A DNA stretch of 42,435 nucleotides from Acidovorax sp. NO-1 (GCF_000238595.1 NZ_AGTS01000089.1:1-42435), one strand, 5' to 3'; shown: positions 1 to 9,877, counted from the stretch's first letter. A program made the numbers and translations. The notes: generated by a model not told the origin, from the letters alone.

Positions 1-23
1 TAAAAAGCCCGCCGAAGCGGGCT
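1..23 (-). terminator. Intrinsic terminator of the helix-hairpin-helix gene
   Basis: Read on the minus strand, a 7-bp GC-rich stem (AGCCCGC / GCGGGCT) with a TTCG loop is followed by a run of T. It lies about 20 bases past the stop codon of the gene ending at 43. Confidence 0.8.
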
Positions 24-42
24 GTGGGCCTGCGGTACGTGC

Positions 43-465
43 TTATTTTTTGGTAGCACTGGCCGCAGCGGCCGGTGCGCTTGCCGGCGTGGTCGCAGCG
101 GCAGTGGCGGTCTTGGCATCCTTGTCGGCTTTTTTCCCGGTGGCTTTTTCCACCTTGTCGCCCTTTGCATTTTTTGCATCGGACCGGGCTGCGGCGGTCT
201 GGCTGAATTTCTTGCCATTGACCGTGAGACCTTCGGCAGAGAACTTGGCCGCCGTTTTCTCGCCCACGCCGCCTACGCGGGCGATGAAGTCACTCCAGTC
301 CTTAAAATTGCCGTTCTTGCGTTCGTCCAGGATACGGGTGGAGATGCCTGGGCCAATGCCCTTGATGCCGTCCAGTTCGGCCGCAGTGGCTTTGTTCACG
401 TCCACCGCTGCGAAAGCGGCAGCGGCGTACAGCATGGTGATGATGAGCAGGATTTTCTTGAACAC
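43..465 (-). CDS. Secreted ComEA-like helix-hairpin-helix protein
   Basis: This small exported protein of 140 residues carries a ComEA-type helix-hairpin-helix DNA-binding domain. A GTG start is chosen because GGGGGAG lies 7 bases upstream and the product then opens with a signal peptide (FKKILLIITMLYAAAAFA, cleavage near AFA/AVD). The domain follows immediately (about residues 20-82), with the pattern VNKATAAELDGIKGIGP and a second hairpin around GGVGEKTAAKF. The last 55 residues are a low-complexity Lys/Ala/Thr tail of the sort that lies free or binds nucleic acid. ComEA proteins bind incoming DNA in the periplasm during natural transformation. No other competence gene is nearby, so that role is an inference. 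Upstream ATG codons exist in frame but would place the signal peptide internally. Confidence 0.85.
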   Translation of the reverse strand: MFKKILLIITMLYAAAAFAAVDVNKATAAELDGIKGIGPGISTRILDERKNGNFKDWSDFIARVGGVGEKTAAKFSAEGLTVNGKKFSQTAAARSDAKNAKGDKVEKATGKKADKDAKTATAAATTPASAPAAAASATKK

Positions 466-576
466 GATAAAGCTCCCCCGAGAGTGTGGTGTGATGGTTT
501 TTGTCGCGGCATCGAGTTGCCGCGGCGCCATCTTATCCACGGCTGGCAAGGCCATGTTGCCAGTTGTTTCAGGGGC

Positions 577-1734
577 TCAGAGCTCTTCCACGCGGCGTGC
601 CGGATAGCTGTCCCAGGTCTGGCAACCGGGGCATTGCCAGAAATGCTGGCGGGCCTCGAACCCGCAGGCCGCGCAGCGGTAGCGCGTCAGGGGCTTGACC
701 GCGTGCTCCAGCGCGCGCTGGATCTGCGGGTGAAATTCTTCGTGCTCCAGCTTCTCGGTGGCCAGCCATTTCGCCGCGGCGACCAGCGAGCGTTCCTTGT
801 CCAGGTGCTCCACGTAACGCTGCCGGGCGGAGGGGCGGGTAGCCTCGTCGGCGGCTTCCATGGCCACGATGCTCTCCAGCACATCCAGCGAAGGGGCCTG
901 CGCATAGTGGGCCTTGAGCAGGGCGTGGACCTCTTCGGTGCGCCCGGCGGCCATGGCGGCCTCGACCATCAGCGGGGCGGCCAGTGGCAGTGCGGCGGGG
1001 TTGCGCTCGCCCAGGGCCTTGAGTGTGGCCAGCACTGCCGCCGGTTGGCCCATGAGGCGCTGCAGGCGCGCCAGCTCAATGCGTGCGCGTGCGGCTTCCG
1101 GGGCGGCTGCCACGGCCTGCTCCAGCAAGGCCTGTGCGCCGGGCAGGTCGCCCTGGGCGCTCAGCGCCAGCGCCTGCTCGCACAGGTAGTGGGCCTGGCG
1201 GGTGCTGAAGTCGCCCTGGTCGGCATCGTGCATCTTGCGGGCGATGGTGGCTGCGTGGGGCCAGTCGCGTGAGCGTTCATAAATGGCCAGCAGCGCCAGG
1301 CGGGCCTGTGCCTCGAAGGGCGTGCCTTCCAGGCGGTGCAGGGCTTCTTCCGCGCGGTCGAGCAGGCCGGCCTTGAGAAAGTCGAGCGCCAGCGCGTGCT
1401 GGGCGCGTTCACGGTCGGTGCGGGAGAGGTCGCCGCGCGAGAGCAGGTGCTCGTGCACGCGCACGGCGCGGTCGTATTCGCCCCGACGGCGGAAGAGGTT
1501 GCCCAGGGCAAAGTGCAGCTCCGACGTGTCGGGGTCGTTCTGCACGGCCTCGATGAAGGCGTCGATGGCCTGGTCCTGCTGCTCGTTGAGCAGGAAGTTC
1601 AGGCCTTTGAAATAGGCCTTGGGCGCACGGCGGTTTTCGGCGCGCAGCTGGCGCACGTCAAAGCGCGAAGCCAGCCAGCCCAGCACAAAGGCCAGGGGCA
1701 GACCCAGCAGGATCCAGGTCAGGTCAAATTCCAT
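577..1734 (-). CDS. lapB: Lipopolysaccharide assembly protein B (LapB/YciM)
   Basis: The product of 385 residues is close to the 389 of E. coli LapB. It begins with one membrane anchor (residues 1-20, MEFDLTWILLGLPLAFVLGW), continues as tetratricopeptide repeats (roughly 35-340), and ends in a rubredoxin-like metal knuckle with two CxxC pairs (YRCAACGF and CPGC). In E. coli LapB acts on the cytoplasmic face of the inner membrane and promotes FtsH degradation of LpxC, thereby limiting lipid A synthesis. The ATG at 1734 gives the family N-terminus; the longer reading frame upstream is Arg/Pro-rich and belongs to lapA in another frame. It overlaps the end of lapA by 11 bases, which implies translational coupling. 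Confidence 0.93.
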   Translation of the reverse strand: MEFDLTWILLGLPLAFVLGWLASRFDVRQLRAENRRAPKAYFKGLNFLLNEQQDQAIDAFIEAVQNDPDTSELHFALGNLFRRRGEYDRAVRVHEHLLSRGDLSRTDRERAQHALALDFLKAGLLDRAEEALHRLEGTPFEAQARLALLAIYERSRDWPHAATIARKMHDADQGDFSTRQAHYLCEQALALSAQGDLPGAQALLEQAVAAAPEAARARIELARLQRLMGQPAAVLATLKALGERNPAALPLAAPLMVEAAMAAGRTEEVHALLKAHYAQAPSLDVLESIVAMEAADEATRPSARQRYVEHLDKERSLVAAAKWLATEKLEHEEFHPQIQRALEHAVKPLTRYRCAACGFEARQHFWQCPGCQTWDSYPARRVEEL

Positions 1735-2053
1735 GGACGGAAGGCAGGTCTGGCGGTGGTGGCGGGGCGGGGGGCGTGGGGCTGGCTGCTGCGGGAGATG
1801 CGCCTGGCGTGGGCGCTGGCGCCGCTGCATGGGCACGCCGTGCAGCGGCGCGGTGCCGCCACCAGCGCGGCACCATGCCCAGCACGCCCACGACCAGGCC
1901 TGCAGAGAAGGCGGTCAGCACCACCAGCACCAGTGGTGCGCGCCATTGCGTGCCAAAAAAGAAGTGCACGGTAGCGTCCTGCTGGTTGTTCAGCGCGAAG
2001 GCAAACAGCGTAAAAAAAATGGCTGCCTTGAGCAGCCACAGGAGGTATTTCAT
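1724..2053 (-). CDS. lapA: LapA/YciS-type inner membrane protein (DUF1049)
   Basis: This protein of 109 residues has two transmembrane helices (about 4-22 and 40-62). The intervening segment ALNNQQDATVHFFFG matches the LapA/DUF1049 pattern, in which N-x-Q precedes a short hydrophobic strand. After helix two come a basic stretch (WWRHRAAARRAH) and a Pro/Ala-rich tail of about 30 residues. LapA partners LapB in controlling LpxC, and the two genes are adjacent in many proteobacteria; here they overlap. The Pro-rich tail is longer than in E. coli YciS. Its coding sequence runs into the start of lapB, so part of the tail may reflect that overlap rather than function. Confidence 0.88.
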   Translation of the reverse strand: MKYLLWLLKAAIFFTLFAFALNNQQDATVHFFFGTQWRAPLVLVVLTAFSAGLVVGVLGMVPRWWRHRAAARRAHAAAPAPTPGASPAAASPTPPAPPPPPDLPSVHGI

Positions 2054-2140
2054 CGGTCTCCCCAGTGGTGGGGCGATTCTAAGAGCTTGGGGCCTGAAGC
2101 GCGGCCCGGTAGTCTCACGCAAAAATAAAGGTAAAAAATG

Positions 2141-2183
2141 GCTCCAGCGCTTATCCATAAAGCGCCAGCAGCTATTATTTTTG
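2141..2183 (+). repeat. Dispersed palindromic repeat, copy A
   Basis: The core AGCGCTTATCCATAAAGCGC forms an inverted repeat and is followed by CAGCAGCTATTATTTTT. Related copies are at 5761, 9891, 20217, 28828 and 34681, all in the same orientation. It lies between ihfB and lapA. Confidence 0.7.
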
Positions 2184-2510
2184 AATGAGTGTGTTCCCGG
2201 ATGGCGCGGAGCTTTCTTCCATTTCAGCGGTGCGCTTGTCCACGGCTTCCCGCAGGGCCTTGCCGGGCTTGAAATGGGGCACACGCTTTTCCGGAATGGC
2301 AACCGCTTCACCGCTGCGCGGGTTGCGGCCCATGCGGGGCGGTCGGTGGTTGACCGAGAAACTGCCAAAGCCCCGGATTTCGATGCGGTGCCCGCGCACC
2401 AGGGCCTCACCCACGGCGTCCAGAATGGTCTTGACGGCGTATTCGGCATCGCGGTGGGTGAGCTGGCCAAAGCGGGCGGCCAGTTCTTCGACGAGGTCTG
2501 AGCGGGTCAT
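2175..2510 (-). CDS. ihfB: Integration host factor subunit beta
   Basis: IHF-beta is the DNA-bending partner of IhfA in the nucleoid, used in recombination and sigma-54 promoters. The product has 111 residues against about 94 usual. It starts [10 protein letters not shown] like other IhfB proteins, holds the beta-arm pattern [10 protein letters not shown] with the intercalating proline at position 64, and keeps the GFGSF core and the [10 protein letters not shown] end. The last 15 or so residues ([14 protein letters not shown]) are an extra tail; its final codons run into repeat copy A, so the tail may have been extended by that repeat. An ATG 15 bases upstream (2525) is possible, but the chosen start fits the family. 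Gene order rpsA-ihfB-lapA-lapB is conserved in proteobacteria. Confidence 0.93.
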   Translation of the reverse strand: MTRSDLVEELAARFGQLTHRDAEYAVKTILDAVGEALVRGHRIEIRGFGSFSVNHRPPRMGRNPRSGEAVAIPEKRVPHFKPGKALREAVDKRTAEMEESSAPSGNTLIQK

Positions 2511-2552
2511 GGAATCTTGGGGCATGGGCGGGCTGCGCTGGGCAGGTCTTTC

Positions 2553-2582
2553 AAAAAAAGAGCGGGCGCCGAAGCGCCCGCT
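2553..2582 (-). terminator. Intrinsic terminator between rpsA and ihfB
   Basis: On the minus strand a 9-bp stem (AGCGGGCGC / GCGCCCGCT) with a TTCG loop is followed by seven T. It lies 65 bases past the rpsA stop and 43 bases before ihfB, so ihfB depends on read-through or on its own promoter. Confidence 0.82.
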
Positions 2583-2646
2583 GTCTGACCGTATGAGGAG
2601 CCTTTGCACGAGTCATCGCGCAGAGACTTCTTGACGGGTCAGCGCT

Positions 2647-4332
2647 TTACTTTTCCGAGTTGTCCAGCTTGGCGCGCAGCAGGGCGCCCAGGCTGGTCGT
2701 ACCGGCGCTTTCGCGGCTCGATTGCTGGCTCAGGTTGGCCATGGCGCCTTGTTCGTCAGCCATGTCCTTTTGCTTGATCGACAGCTGGATGTTGCGGGTC
2801 TTGCGATCCACGTTCACCACCACGGCCGTGACTTCGTCGCCTTCCTTGAGCACGTTGCGGGCATCTTCCACGCGGTCGCGGGAGATTTCCGAAGCGCGCA
2901 GGTAACCCACGATGTCTTCGCCGAGGTCGATTTCAGCGCCACGGGCGTCCACGGTCTTGACCTTGCCGGTCACCGTCTGGCCCTTGTCGTTAACCGTCAC
3001 GAAGGTCGTGAATGGGTCGCCGTCGAGCTGCTTGATGCCCAGGGAGATGCGTTCGCGGTCCACGTCCACAGCCAACACGATGGCTTCGACTTCCTGGCCC
3101 TTCTTGTAGTTACGAACTGCGGCTTCGCCAGCTTCGTTCCACGAGAGGTCAGACAGGTGCACCAGGCCGTCGATGCCGGCAGCCAGGCCCACGAACACGC
3201 CGAAGTCGGTGATCGACTTGATAGGACCCTTCACGCGGTCGCCGCGCTTCGTGTCCTGTGCGAATTCTTGCCATGGGTTGGCCTTGCACTGCTTCATGCC
3301 CAGGCTGATGCGGCGCTTGTCTTCGTCGATTTCGAGGACCATGACTTCGACTTCGTCGCCCAGCGAAACCAGCTTGGCGGGAGCGATGTTCTTGTTGGTC
3401 CAGTCCATTTCAGACACGTGCACCAGGCCTTCGATGCCGGGTTCGAGTTCGACGAACGCGCCGTAGTCGGCAATGTTCGTGATCTTGCCGAACAGGCGGG
3501 TGCCTTGGGGGTAGCGGCGGTTCACGCCCATCCATGGGTCGTCGCCCATCTGCTTCAGACCCAGCGAGACACGGTTCTTCTCGGTATCGAACTTCAGGAT
3601 CTTGGCCGTGATTTCCTGGCCAGCGGTCACCACTTCGGAAGGGTGACGCACGCGGCGCCATGCCATGTCGGTGATGTGCAGCAGGCCGTCGATGCCGCCC
3701 AGGTCCACGAACGCACCGTATTCGGTGATGTTCTTGACCACGCCCTGAACGATGGAGCCTTCCTTCAGGGTTTCCATCAGCTTGGCGCGCTCTTCGCCCA
3801 TGGAGGCTTCCACCACAGCGCGGCGGCTCAGCACCACGTTGTTGCGCTTGCGGTCCAGCTTGATGACCTTGAACTCCATGGTCTTGTTTTCGTACGGCGT
3901 CAGATCCTTGATCGGACGGGTATCGATCAGCGAACCGGGCAGGAATGCGCGGATGCCGTTGACCAGAACGGTCAGACCGCCCTTGACCTTGCCGCTGGTC
4001 GTGCCAGTGACGAATTCGCCGGATTCCAGGGCCTTTTCCAGGCTCATCCACGAAGCCAGACGCTTGGCGGTGTCGCGCGACAGGATGGTGTCGCCGTAGC
4101 CGTTTTCGATGGAGCCAATGGCCACCGACACGAAGTCACCCACTTGGACTTCGACTTCGCCCTTGTCGTTCTTGAACTCTTCCAGCGGCACGTAGGCTTC
4201 GGACTTGAGGCCAGCGTTCACGACCACGAAGTTGTGCTCGACGCGCACGACTTCAGCGGTGATGACTTCGCCTGGGCGCATTTCCGTGCGCGTCAAGGAT
4301 TCTTCAAAAAGGGCGGCAAAAGATTCGGACAT
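2647..4332 (-). CDS. rpsA: 30S ribosomal protein S1
   Basis: S1 binds mRNA on the 30S subunit and helps initiation on structured or weakly ribosome-bound messages. The product of 561 residues is near the 557 of E. coli S1. It starts [13 protein letters not shown] and contains six S1 (OB-fold) repeats, visible as recurring segments such as [40 protein letters not shown] and [20 protein letters not shown]. The two N-terminal repeats that anchor S1 on the ribosome are more divergent, as usual. The ATG at 4332 was preferred over one five codons upstream because it gives the family N-terminus. The gene follows the aroA-cmk fusion by 195 bases and has its own terminator downstream. Confidence 0.97.
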   Translation of the reverse strand: MSESFAALFEESLTRTEMRPGEVITAEVVRVEHNFVVVNAGLKSEAYVPLEEFKNDKGEVEVQVGDFVSVAIGSIENGYGDTILSRDTAKRLASWMSLEKALESGEFVTGTTSGKVKGGLTVLVNGIRAFLPGSLIDTRPIKDLTPYENKTMEFKVIKLDRKRNNVVLSRRAVVEASMGEERAKLMETLKEGSIVQGVVKNITEYGAFVDLGGIDGLLHITDMAWRRVRHPSEVVTAGQEITAKILKFDTEKNRVSLGLKQMGDDPWMGVNRRYPQGTRLFGKITNIADYGAFVELEPGIEGLVHVSEMDWTNKNIAPAKLVSLGDEVEVMVLEIDEDKRRISLGMKQCKANPWQEFAQDTKRGDRVKGPIKSITDFGVFVGLAAGIDGLVHLSDLSWNEAGEAAVRNYKKGQEVEAIVLAVDVDRERISLGIKQLDGDPFTTFVTVNDKGQTVTGKVKTVDARGAEIDLGEDIVGYLRASEISRDRVEDARNVLKEGDEVTAVVVNVDRKTRNIQLSIKQKDMADEQGAMANLSQQSSRESAGTTSLGALLRAKLDNSEK

Positions 4333-4527
4333 GTGTTTCCTTGCCACAAACAGGATTCCGGCAGCACCATTGCTGTCGTTTTTATAGCTGTTTGCGGTGG
4401 TTTTTTGCGGCTGGGCCGCGGGTTAGGTTATCGATCCACACCACCGGTGCGCTGGCGCGCGAGAGGGGTGGCGTGGGCCTGTGGCAGGGCCTTGCAGACC
4501 TGCCTGGAGCCCGAGGGCTCCACGGTG

Positions 4528-6573
4528 TCAGCCCTTTGCCGCAGCTGCAGAAAAGGGCTGGCGCTCTTGCCACCAGGTCAGCACCTGTTCGACGGCTTCA
4601 TCAATCGTCAAATGGGAGTTGTCCAGGACCAGAGCGTCCTGCGCGGGCTTGAGGGGTGCAACCGGGCGAGAGCTATCTCGCAGGTCACGCGCTTCAAGGT
4701 CCGCGCGAAGGTCGTCGATACTAGCCGAAAAACCCTTTGAAATCAACTGTTTATAACGCCGCTCTGCGCGGCAGGCGGCGCTGGCCGTCAGGTAGACCTT
4801 CAAAGGGGCCTCGGGGAAGATCACGGTGCCCATGTCACGACCGTCAGCCACCAGCCCCGGCAGGCGCCGGAAGCTGTGCTGCAGCGCCACCAACGCCTGC
4901 CGCACGGCGGGCAGGGCGGACACGCGCGAGGCGTTCATGCCGGCCTCTTCGGTGCGGATGGCCTCCGTGACGTCGTCGCTTCCCAGCCACACCCGGCCGG
5001 CCTCGAAGCGCACGGGCAGGGTTTCGGCCATTTGGGCAATGCGGGCCTCGTGCCCTGCGTCGATTTGCAGGCCGGCACGAAGGGCGGCCAGTGCGGTGAT
5101 GCGGTACATGGCGCCCGAGTCCAGAAAACGATAACCCAGCCGTTGTGCCACGGCGGCGGCCACCGTGCCCTTGCCCGAGGCCGTGGGGCCGTCAATGCAG
5201 ATCACCGGCACCCGGTCGGTGGCCGCGTGCGACACGGAGAACAGCGTCTCGAAGTAATCGGGAAAGGTCTTGGCCACGCACTTGGGGTCTTCGATGCGCA
5301 CGGGCATGCCCGCCGGGTTGAACGCCGCCAGCGAGAAGCACATGGCCACGCGGTGGTCGTCGTAGGTGTGGATGCTGGCCGCTTTCCAGTCTTGGGCTTG
5401 GGCGGGTGGCGTGACGCGGATGAAATCCGCCCCTTCTTCCACCGTGGCTCCGAGCTTGCGCAGCTCGGTGGCCATGGCGGCGATGCGGTCGGTTTCCTTC
5501 ACGCGCCAGCTGGCAATGTTGCGCAGCGTGGTAGTGCCCTCGGCATACAGCGCCATCACGGCCAGTGTCATCGCGGCATCGGGGGTGTGGTTGCAGTCCA
5601 GGTCGATGGCCTTGAGTGGCCAGCCCTGGCCCGGTTCACCCCGCTGGATGTGCAGCCAGTTGGGACCACCGGTGACCACCGCACCCATGGCGCGGGCCGC
5701 CTCGACAAAACGGATGTCGCCCTGGATCGAATCGAGGCCCACGCCATGAATCTTGATGCCATTTTGGCCGCCAGCGCTTGATGTGATTGCGCCAAGCGCT
5801 ATGAAATAACTAGCAGATGAGGCATCCGCCTCAACATGGATGGTGCCGGGCGACTGGTAGCGGCTGCCCGCTGCAATCGTGAACCGCTGCCAGTCCTGGT
5901 GCTCGACCACGATGCCGAAGCGTGCCAGAAGCTGGAGGGTGATGGCGATGTACGGCTTGGAGATCAGCTCCCCCACCACCTCGATCACGATGCTTTGCGT
6001 GCCTGCCGCCAGTGGCAACGCCATGAGCAGGGCGGTGAGGAACTGGCTAGACACATCGCCGCGCACGCGGATGGGAGCAGCCAGTGCCAGCGCCGGGACG
6101 CCATTGGCGTGGGCGATGCGCAACGGCGGGTAGCCGTCGTTGCCCAGGTAGTCGATCTGGCAGCCAAGCTGGCGCAGTGCATCCACCAGGTCGCCAATAG
6201 GGCGTTCGTGCATGCGCGGAACGCCCGACAGCTCAAATTCACCACCCAGCAGCGCCAGCGCGGCCGTGAGGGGGCGCATGGCGGTGCCGGCATTGCCCAT
6301 GAAGAGCTTGGCGGGTGACTGGGGCAGGCGGCCACCCAGGCCGGTGATGCGCACGGTGTTGCCTGCTTCATCCACCGTGCAGCCGATCTGGCGCAGCGCG
6401 TCCAGCATCACGCGTGTGTCGTCTGACGCCAGCAGGTCGTTCACGGTGGTCGTGCCATTGCTCAGCGCGGCGAGCAGCAGCACCCGGTTGGAGATGCTCT
6501 TGGAGCCTGGCAGGTGGACTTCACCTGCGGCGGCTTGCAAGGGCGGCAGATCGAGGAATGCGGTGCTGTACAT
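4528..6573 (-). CDS. aroA: Fused EPSP synthase / cytidylate kinase
   Basis: One reading frame of 681 residues joins two enzymes. Residues 1 to about 448 are 3-phosphoshikimate 1-carboxyvinyltransferase (AroA), the sixth shikimate step, with [10 protein letters not shown] at 21-30, NAGTAMRPL at 94-102 and CNHTPDAAM near 327-335. Residues 454-681 are CMP/dCMP kinase (Cmk), with P-loop [10 protein letters not shown] at 461-470, [10 protein letters not shown] at 483-492 and [11 protein letters not shown] at 577-587. There is no stop and almost no linker. Both genes are often neighbours upstream of rpsA, so a fusion by loss of the aroA stop is easy to explain; such bifunctional proteins are known in Comamonadaceae. 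Residues 253-271 overlap a degenerate copy of the window's palindromic repeat. The start at 6573 gives a typical N-terminus. Confidence 0.95.
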   Translation of the reverse strand: MYSTAFLDLPPLQAAAGEVHLPGSKSISNRVLLLAALSNGTTTVNDLLASDDTRVMLDALRQIGCTVDEAGNTVRITGLGGRLPQSPAKLFMGNAGTAMRPLTAALALLGGEFELSGVPRMHERPIGDLVDALRQLGCQIDYLGNDGYPPLRIAHANGVPALALAAPIRVRGDVSSQFLTALLMALPLAAGTQSIVIEVVGELISKPYIAITLQLLARFGIVVEHQDWQRFTIAAGSRYQSPGTIHVEADASSASYFIALGAITSSAGGQNGIKIHGVGLDSIQGDIRFVEAARAMGAVVTGGPNWLHIQRGEPGQGWPLKAIDLDCNHTPDAAMTLAVMALYAEGTTTLRNIASWRVKETDRIAAMATELRKLGATVEEGADFIRVTPPAQAQDWKAASIHTYDDHRVAMCFSLAAFNPAGMPVRIEDPKCVAKTFPDYFETLFSVSHAATDRVPVICIDGPTASGKGTVAAAVAQRLGYRFLDSGAMYRITALAALRAGLQIDAGHEARIAQMAETLPVRFEAGRVWLGSDDVTEAIRTEEAGMNASRVSALPAVRQALVALQHSFRRLPGLVADGRDMGTVIFPEAPLKVYLTASAACRAERRYKQLISKGFSASIDDLRADLEARDLRDSSRPVAPLKPAQDALVLDNSHLTIDEAVEQVLTWWQERQPFSAAAAKG
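5761..5816 (+). repeat. Degenerate palindromic repeat inside aroA, copy B
   Basis: TTTTGGCCGCCAGCGCTTGA followed by GCCAAGCGCTATGAAATAA resembles the other copies (GGCCTCTAGCGCTTAT / AAGCGCT) but has a longer loop. It lies in frame in aroA and encodes about residues 253-271. The left part overlaps conserved family residues (SASYF), so only the GGCC side is convincingly repeat-derived. Confidence 0.45.
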
Positions 6574-6683
6574 CGTGGTGGTGTGTCCATTGCAGCTCAA
6601 AGAGCTTTTTTGCCAGAGCCTAAGCAACTGGCGTAGCCCAATCCCAGTGCACCCGTGGCGCTGGCTCTGCCAGGCCACCGGGT

Positions 6684-6704
6684 GCCTCCCCCTTGGGGGA
6701 AGGC
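6684..6704. repeat. Short C/G palindrome between tyrA and aroA
   Basis: GCCTCCCCC TTG GGGGAAGGC is a compact near-perfect inverted repeat in the 151-base gap after the tyrA stop. It resembles short dispersed G/C palindromes of related genomes, but only one copy was noticed here. It may act as a weak terminator of the tyrA message; no T run follows on the minus strand. Confidence 0.4.
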
Positions 6705-6724
6705 GCCGAAAGCGACTCAGCGGG

Positions 6725-7597
6725 TCATTTCCGCTTTGCCCCCATGCGCCAATGCGCCCGGGTCTCGCTGGCCAGCGTCAGCATGTCTTCCAGCGCCTGG
6801 GCATCGCCTTTTTCCATGGCCTGCTCGATGGTGCGCAGCGCCTGCTGGAACAGTTTGGACTGTGCGATCAGCTCCTCGCGGTTGGACAGCAGGATGTCGC
6901 GCCACACCTTGGGGTCGCTGGCCGCGATGCGCGTGAAGTCCCGAAACCCCGGGCCCGCCAGCGACAGGAAGTCGTCCCCATGGGCTTGGCCAGTGATGCT
7001 GTTCATCATGGCAAACGCCAGCAAATGGGGCAGGTGGCTGACGGCCGCAAAGGCGGCATCGTGCGACTCGGGCGACATGCTGGTCACGCGGCTGCCCAGC
7101 GCGGTCCAGATGTCCTGGGCCTTTTGCAGCTGAGCGGTGAAGGTGCGCTCGGTGGGCGTGAGGATGACCTGGCGCCCACTGTAAAGGTCGGCCTCGGCAT
7201 GTTCCACGCCCGAGACCTCGCGCCCTGTGATCGGGTGCGCGGGCACAAAAGAGCCCACCTGGTCGCGCAGTGCGCGGCGGGCCGCCTGAACCACGTCGGC
7301 CTTGGTGGAGCCCACATCCATGATCAGCATCTGGGGCGTAACCAGGTGCTTGATGGCCTTGAGCGTGGCCTCGGTTGCAGCCACCGGCACGGCCACCAGC
7401 ACAATGTCAGCGCCCGCCACGGCCAGCAGGGCGGACGGCGCCTCGACATCGATCACCCCCAGCTGGCGCGCGCGGTCGGTGGTGGACGGCGACTTGCTGT
7501 AGCCCACCACGCGTTTGACCAGGCCGGCCTTTTTCATGGCGAGGGCGAAGGAGCCGCCCATGAGCCCGCAGCCGATCAGTCCCAATTGTTCAAACAT
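6725..7597 (-). CDS. tyrA: Prephenate dehydrogenase
   Basis: TyrA oxidatively decarboxylates prephenate to 4-hydroxyphenylpyruvate with NAD(P), committing it to tyrosine. The 290-residue protein opens with a Rossmann nucleotide-binding motif ([12 protein letters not shown], residues 6-17). It also carries the prephenate-binding region [14 protein letters not shown] and the helical dimer domain with [13 protein letters not shown] and [11 protein letters not shown]. No ACT domain or fused chorismate mutase is present; chorismate mutase is supplied by pheA just upstream. The stop of pheA is only 12 bases before this start, so the two are co-transcribed. Confidence 0.94.
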   Translation of the reverse strand: MFEQLGLIGCGLMGGSFALAMKKAGLVKRVVGYSKSPSTTDRARQLGVIDVEAPSALLAVAGADIVLVAVPVAATEATLKAIKHLVTPQMLIMDVGSTKADVVQAARRALRDQVGSFVPAHPITGREVSGVEHAEADLYSGRQVILTPTERTFTAQLQKAQDIWTALGSRVTSMSPESHDAAFAAVSHLPHLLAFAMMNSITGQAHGDDFLSLAGPGFRDFTRIAASDPKVWRDILLSNREELIAQSKLFQQALRTIEQAMEKGDAQALEDMLTLASETRAHWRMGAKRK

Positions 7598-7609
7598 GGC
7601 GGCGGCTCC

Positions 7610-8707
7610 TTACGACCCAACCGGGTAGGTGCCCAGGACCTTGTAGAACGCGCAAAGACTGCGCAGTTCTTCCAGGGCCCGGGCCACGTGGGGTTGCGCG
7701 GGATGGCCGTCGAGGTCGATGTAGAAGTAGTACTCCCACTGCCCGGTGCGCGCGGGGCGCGACTCAAAGCGCGTCATGGACACGCCATGGGTTTTGAGCG
7801 GCACGAGCAGATCGTGCACGGCACCAGGGCGGTTGGGCACCGACACCACGAGACTGGTGCAGTCCTTGCCCGAAGGCGGCGGCGTCTGCAGCGTGTGCGG
7901 CAGGCAGATGATGGCAAAGCGCGTGCGGTTGTATGCATCATCCTGGATCGCGTGGGCCACGATGTGCAGGCCGAACTGCTGCGCGGCACGCTCGCTGGAC
8001 AGGGCGGCCCAGGCCGGATTGGTGGTGGCCAGGCGCGCCCCCTCGGCGTTGCTAGACACCGGACGGCGCTCGGCGTGCGGCAGGTGCTTGGACAGCCACG
8101 CCTGGCACTGGGCCAAGGCCTGCGGGTGCGCCAGCACGGCCTCGATGCCATCGAGCGAATTGCTGGTGCGCAGCAGGTTGTGGCGCACGAGCAGGCTGAC
8201 TTCGCCCACCACGTGCGTGGGGGTGTGCAGGAAGAGGTCGAGCGAGCGGGTGACCACGCCTTCGGTGGAGTTTTCCACGCCCACCACCCCGTATTGCGCG
8301 CTGCCAGCGGCTGTGGCGTGGAACACCTCGTCGAAGTTGGCGCAGTACATCAGGTCGGCCGCGCCGCCAAAGAACTCGATCGCAGCCTGTTCGCAGAACG
8401 TGCCCTCGGGGCCCAGCACGGCCACGCGCTGGGGCGATTCAAGCGCCAGGCAGGCGGACATGATCTCGCGCCAGATGGCGGCCACGTGTGCACCCTTGAG
8501 CGGGCCGGGATTCGCGTGGGTGATCTTGTCAATGACCTGGGCTACACGGTCGGGGCGGAAAAAGGGCGTGCCCTCGCGCTTTTTGACTTCACCCACCTGT
8601 TCGGCCACCAGCGCCCTCTGGTTCAGCAGCGTGAGCAGTTGCTGGTCGATGCTGTCGATCTGCACGCGCAGGCTGGCGAGGTCGGGTGAGGCTTGCGGAT
8701 TGTTCAT
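7610..8707 (-). CDS. pheA: Chorismate mutase / prephenate dehydratase (P-protein)
   Basis: This bifunctional enzyme makes prephenate from chorismate and then phenylpyruvate for phenylalanine. The 365 residues hold an AroQ-type chorismate mutase helix bundle (about 10-95, LRVQIDSIDQQLLTLLNQRA), the dehydratase domain (about 100-280, with VAVLGPEGTFCEQAA, GVVGVENSTEGVV and NRTRFAII) and a C-terminal ACT domain (about 285-365, with ESRPARTGQWEYYFYIDLDG) that senses phenylalanine. The ATG at 8707 is favoured because the mutase begins shortly after; an in-frame start 18 codons upstream has no family support. It sits between serC and tyrA in a conserved order. Confidence 0.94.
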   Translation of the reverse strand: MNNPQASPDLASLRVQIDSIDQQLLTLLNQRALVAEQVGEVKKREGTPFFRPDRVAQVIDKITHANPGPLKGAHVAAIWREIMSACLALESPQRVAVLGPEGTFCEQAAIEFFGGAADLMYCANFDEVFHATAAGSAQYGVVGVENSTEGVVTRSLDLFLHTPTHVVGEVSLLVRHNLLRTSNSLDGIEAVLAHPQALAQCQAWLSKHLPHAERRPVSSNAEGARLATTNPAWAALSSERAAQQFGLHIVAHAIQDDAYNRTRFAIICLPHTLQTPPPSGKDCTSLVVSVPNRPGAVHDLLVPLKTHGVSMTRFESRPARTGQWEYYFYIDLDGHPAQPHVARALEELRSLCAFYKVLGTYPVGS

Positions 8708-8767
8708 GAATGGGAGATCTGTGCGGGGCTGTTGTTGGGTGGGTGAGCCACTGGCGCGCACGCCTTG

Positions 8768-9877
8768 TCAGGCGTGTTTTTGTTCAAATTCTCGCATGTA
8801 GTCCACCAGTGCCTGCACGCCCTCCAGCGGCATGGCGTTGTAGATGCTGGCACGCATCCCGCCCACGGACTTGTGGCCCTTGAGCTGAAGAAGGCCGCGC
8901 TCCTTGGCGCCCGCCAGAAACGCATCGTTGCGACTTTCGTCACGCAAAAAGAACGGGATGTTCATGCGCGAGCGGTAGTTGGCCGCCACTTTGTTGACGT
9001 ACAACTGGGACTGGTCGATGGCGTTGTACAGCAGCGCGGCCTTGGCGATGTTGCGTTGCTCCATGGCGGCCACCCCGCTGAGGGCGCCTTCGGTCTGACG
9101 CTTGAGCCATTGGAACGTCAGCCCCGCAACATAGATGCCCCATGTGGGCGGCGTGTTGTACATCGACTGGTTGTCCGCCACCGTCTTGTAGTCGAAAGCG
9201 CTCGGACAGGCGGGCAGGGCATGCCCCAGCAGGTCGTCGCGCACGATCACCAGCGTGAGTCCGGCGGGCCCGAGGTTCTTCTGCGCGCCCCCGAAGGCCA
9301 GGCCGACACGCGACCAGTCCACAGGCCGGGACGCAACGTGGGAGGAAAAATCAATCACCAGAGGGGCATCACTGCCCAGGGCCTTCAGGTCGGGGAGCTC
9401 GTGGAACTCGGTCCCGTTGATGGTCTCGTTGCTGCAGATGTGCAGGTAACTCGCGCCCCGGCTGACCGTCCACGACGCCGGATCGGGCACGGTGGTGAAG
9501 CCCGTGTCTTCGGAAGAAGCCACGATGTTCACTTCGGATGCGTATTTGCGTGCTTCCTTCTGCGACTTCTGGCTCCAGCTGCCGGTCACGACAAAATCGA
9601 CCGCGCCGGCGCGTGAGAGGTTGAGCGGAACGATCGCGTTCTCGGCAAGGCCGCCGCCTTGCATGAACAGGATCTTGAAGTTGGCTGGCACGGCCAGAAG
9701 CTCGCGCAGATCGGCTTCCGCCTGTTCGTAGATCGACAGGAACTCTTTGCCCCGATGGCTCATTTCCATCACGCCCATGCCGCTGCCATGCCAGTCCAGC
9801 ATCTCGGCGGCGGCCTGCTCCAGGACTTCGGTAGGAATGGCGGCCGGGCCGGCCGAGAAGTTGTATGGGCGCTTCAT
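8768..9877 (-). CDS. serC: Phosphoserine aminotransferase
   Basis: SerC is a class V PLP aminotransferase that converts 3-phosphohydroxypyruvate to phosphoserine and also serves pyridoxal phosphate synthesis. The 369 residues start [13 protein letters not shown], typical of the family, with [14 protein letters not shown] near 74-87 and the PLP lysine in [12 protein letters not shown] (Lys200). The C-terminus [20 protein letters not shown] matches the substrate-binding end. It is the first gene of the aromatic/serine block after gyrA, with repeat copy C in the 109-base gap between them. Its stop is 60 bases before pheA. Confidence 0.96.
   Translation of the reverse strand: MKRPYNFSAGPAAIPTEVLEQAAAEMLDWHGSGMGVMEMSHRGKEFLSIYEQAEADLRELLAVPANFKILFMQGGGLAENAIVPLNLSRAGAVDFVVTGSWSQKSQKEARKYASEVNIVASSEDTGFTTVPDPASWTVSRGASYLHICSNETINGTEFHELPDLKALGSDAPLVIDFSSHVASRPVDWSRVGLAFGGAQKNLGPAGLTLVIVRDDLLGHALPACPSAFDYKTVADNQSMYNTPPTWGIYVAGLTFQWLKRQTEGALSGVAAMEQRNIAKAALLYNAIDQSQLYVNKVAANYRSRMNIPFFLRDESRNDAFLAGAKERGLLQLKGHKSVGGMRASIYNAMPLEGVQALVDYMREFEQKHA

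Noticed and set aside
2722..4740. A 672-codon open frame opposite rpsA
   Set aside because: It is an antisense artefact of the biased third codon positions in rpsA; no domain or ribosome-binding site is present.
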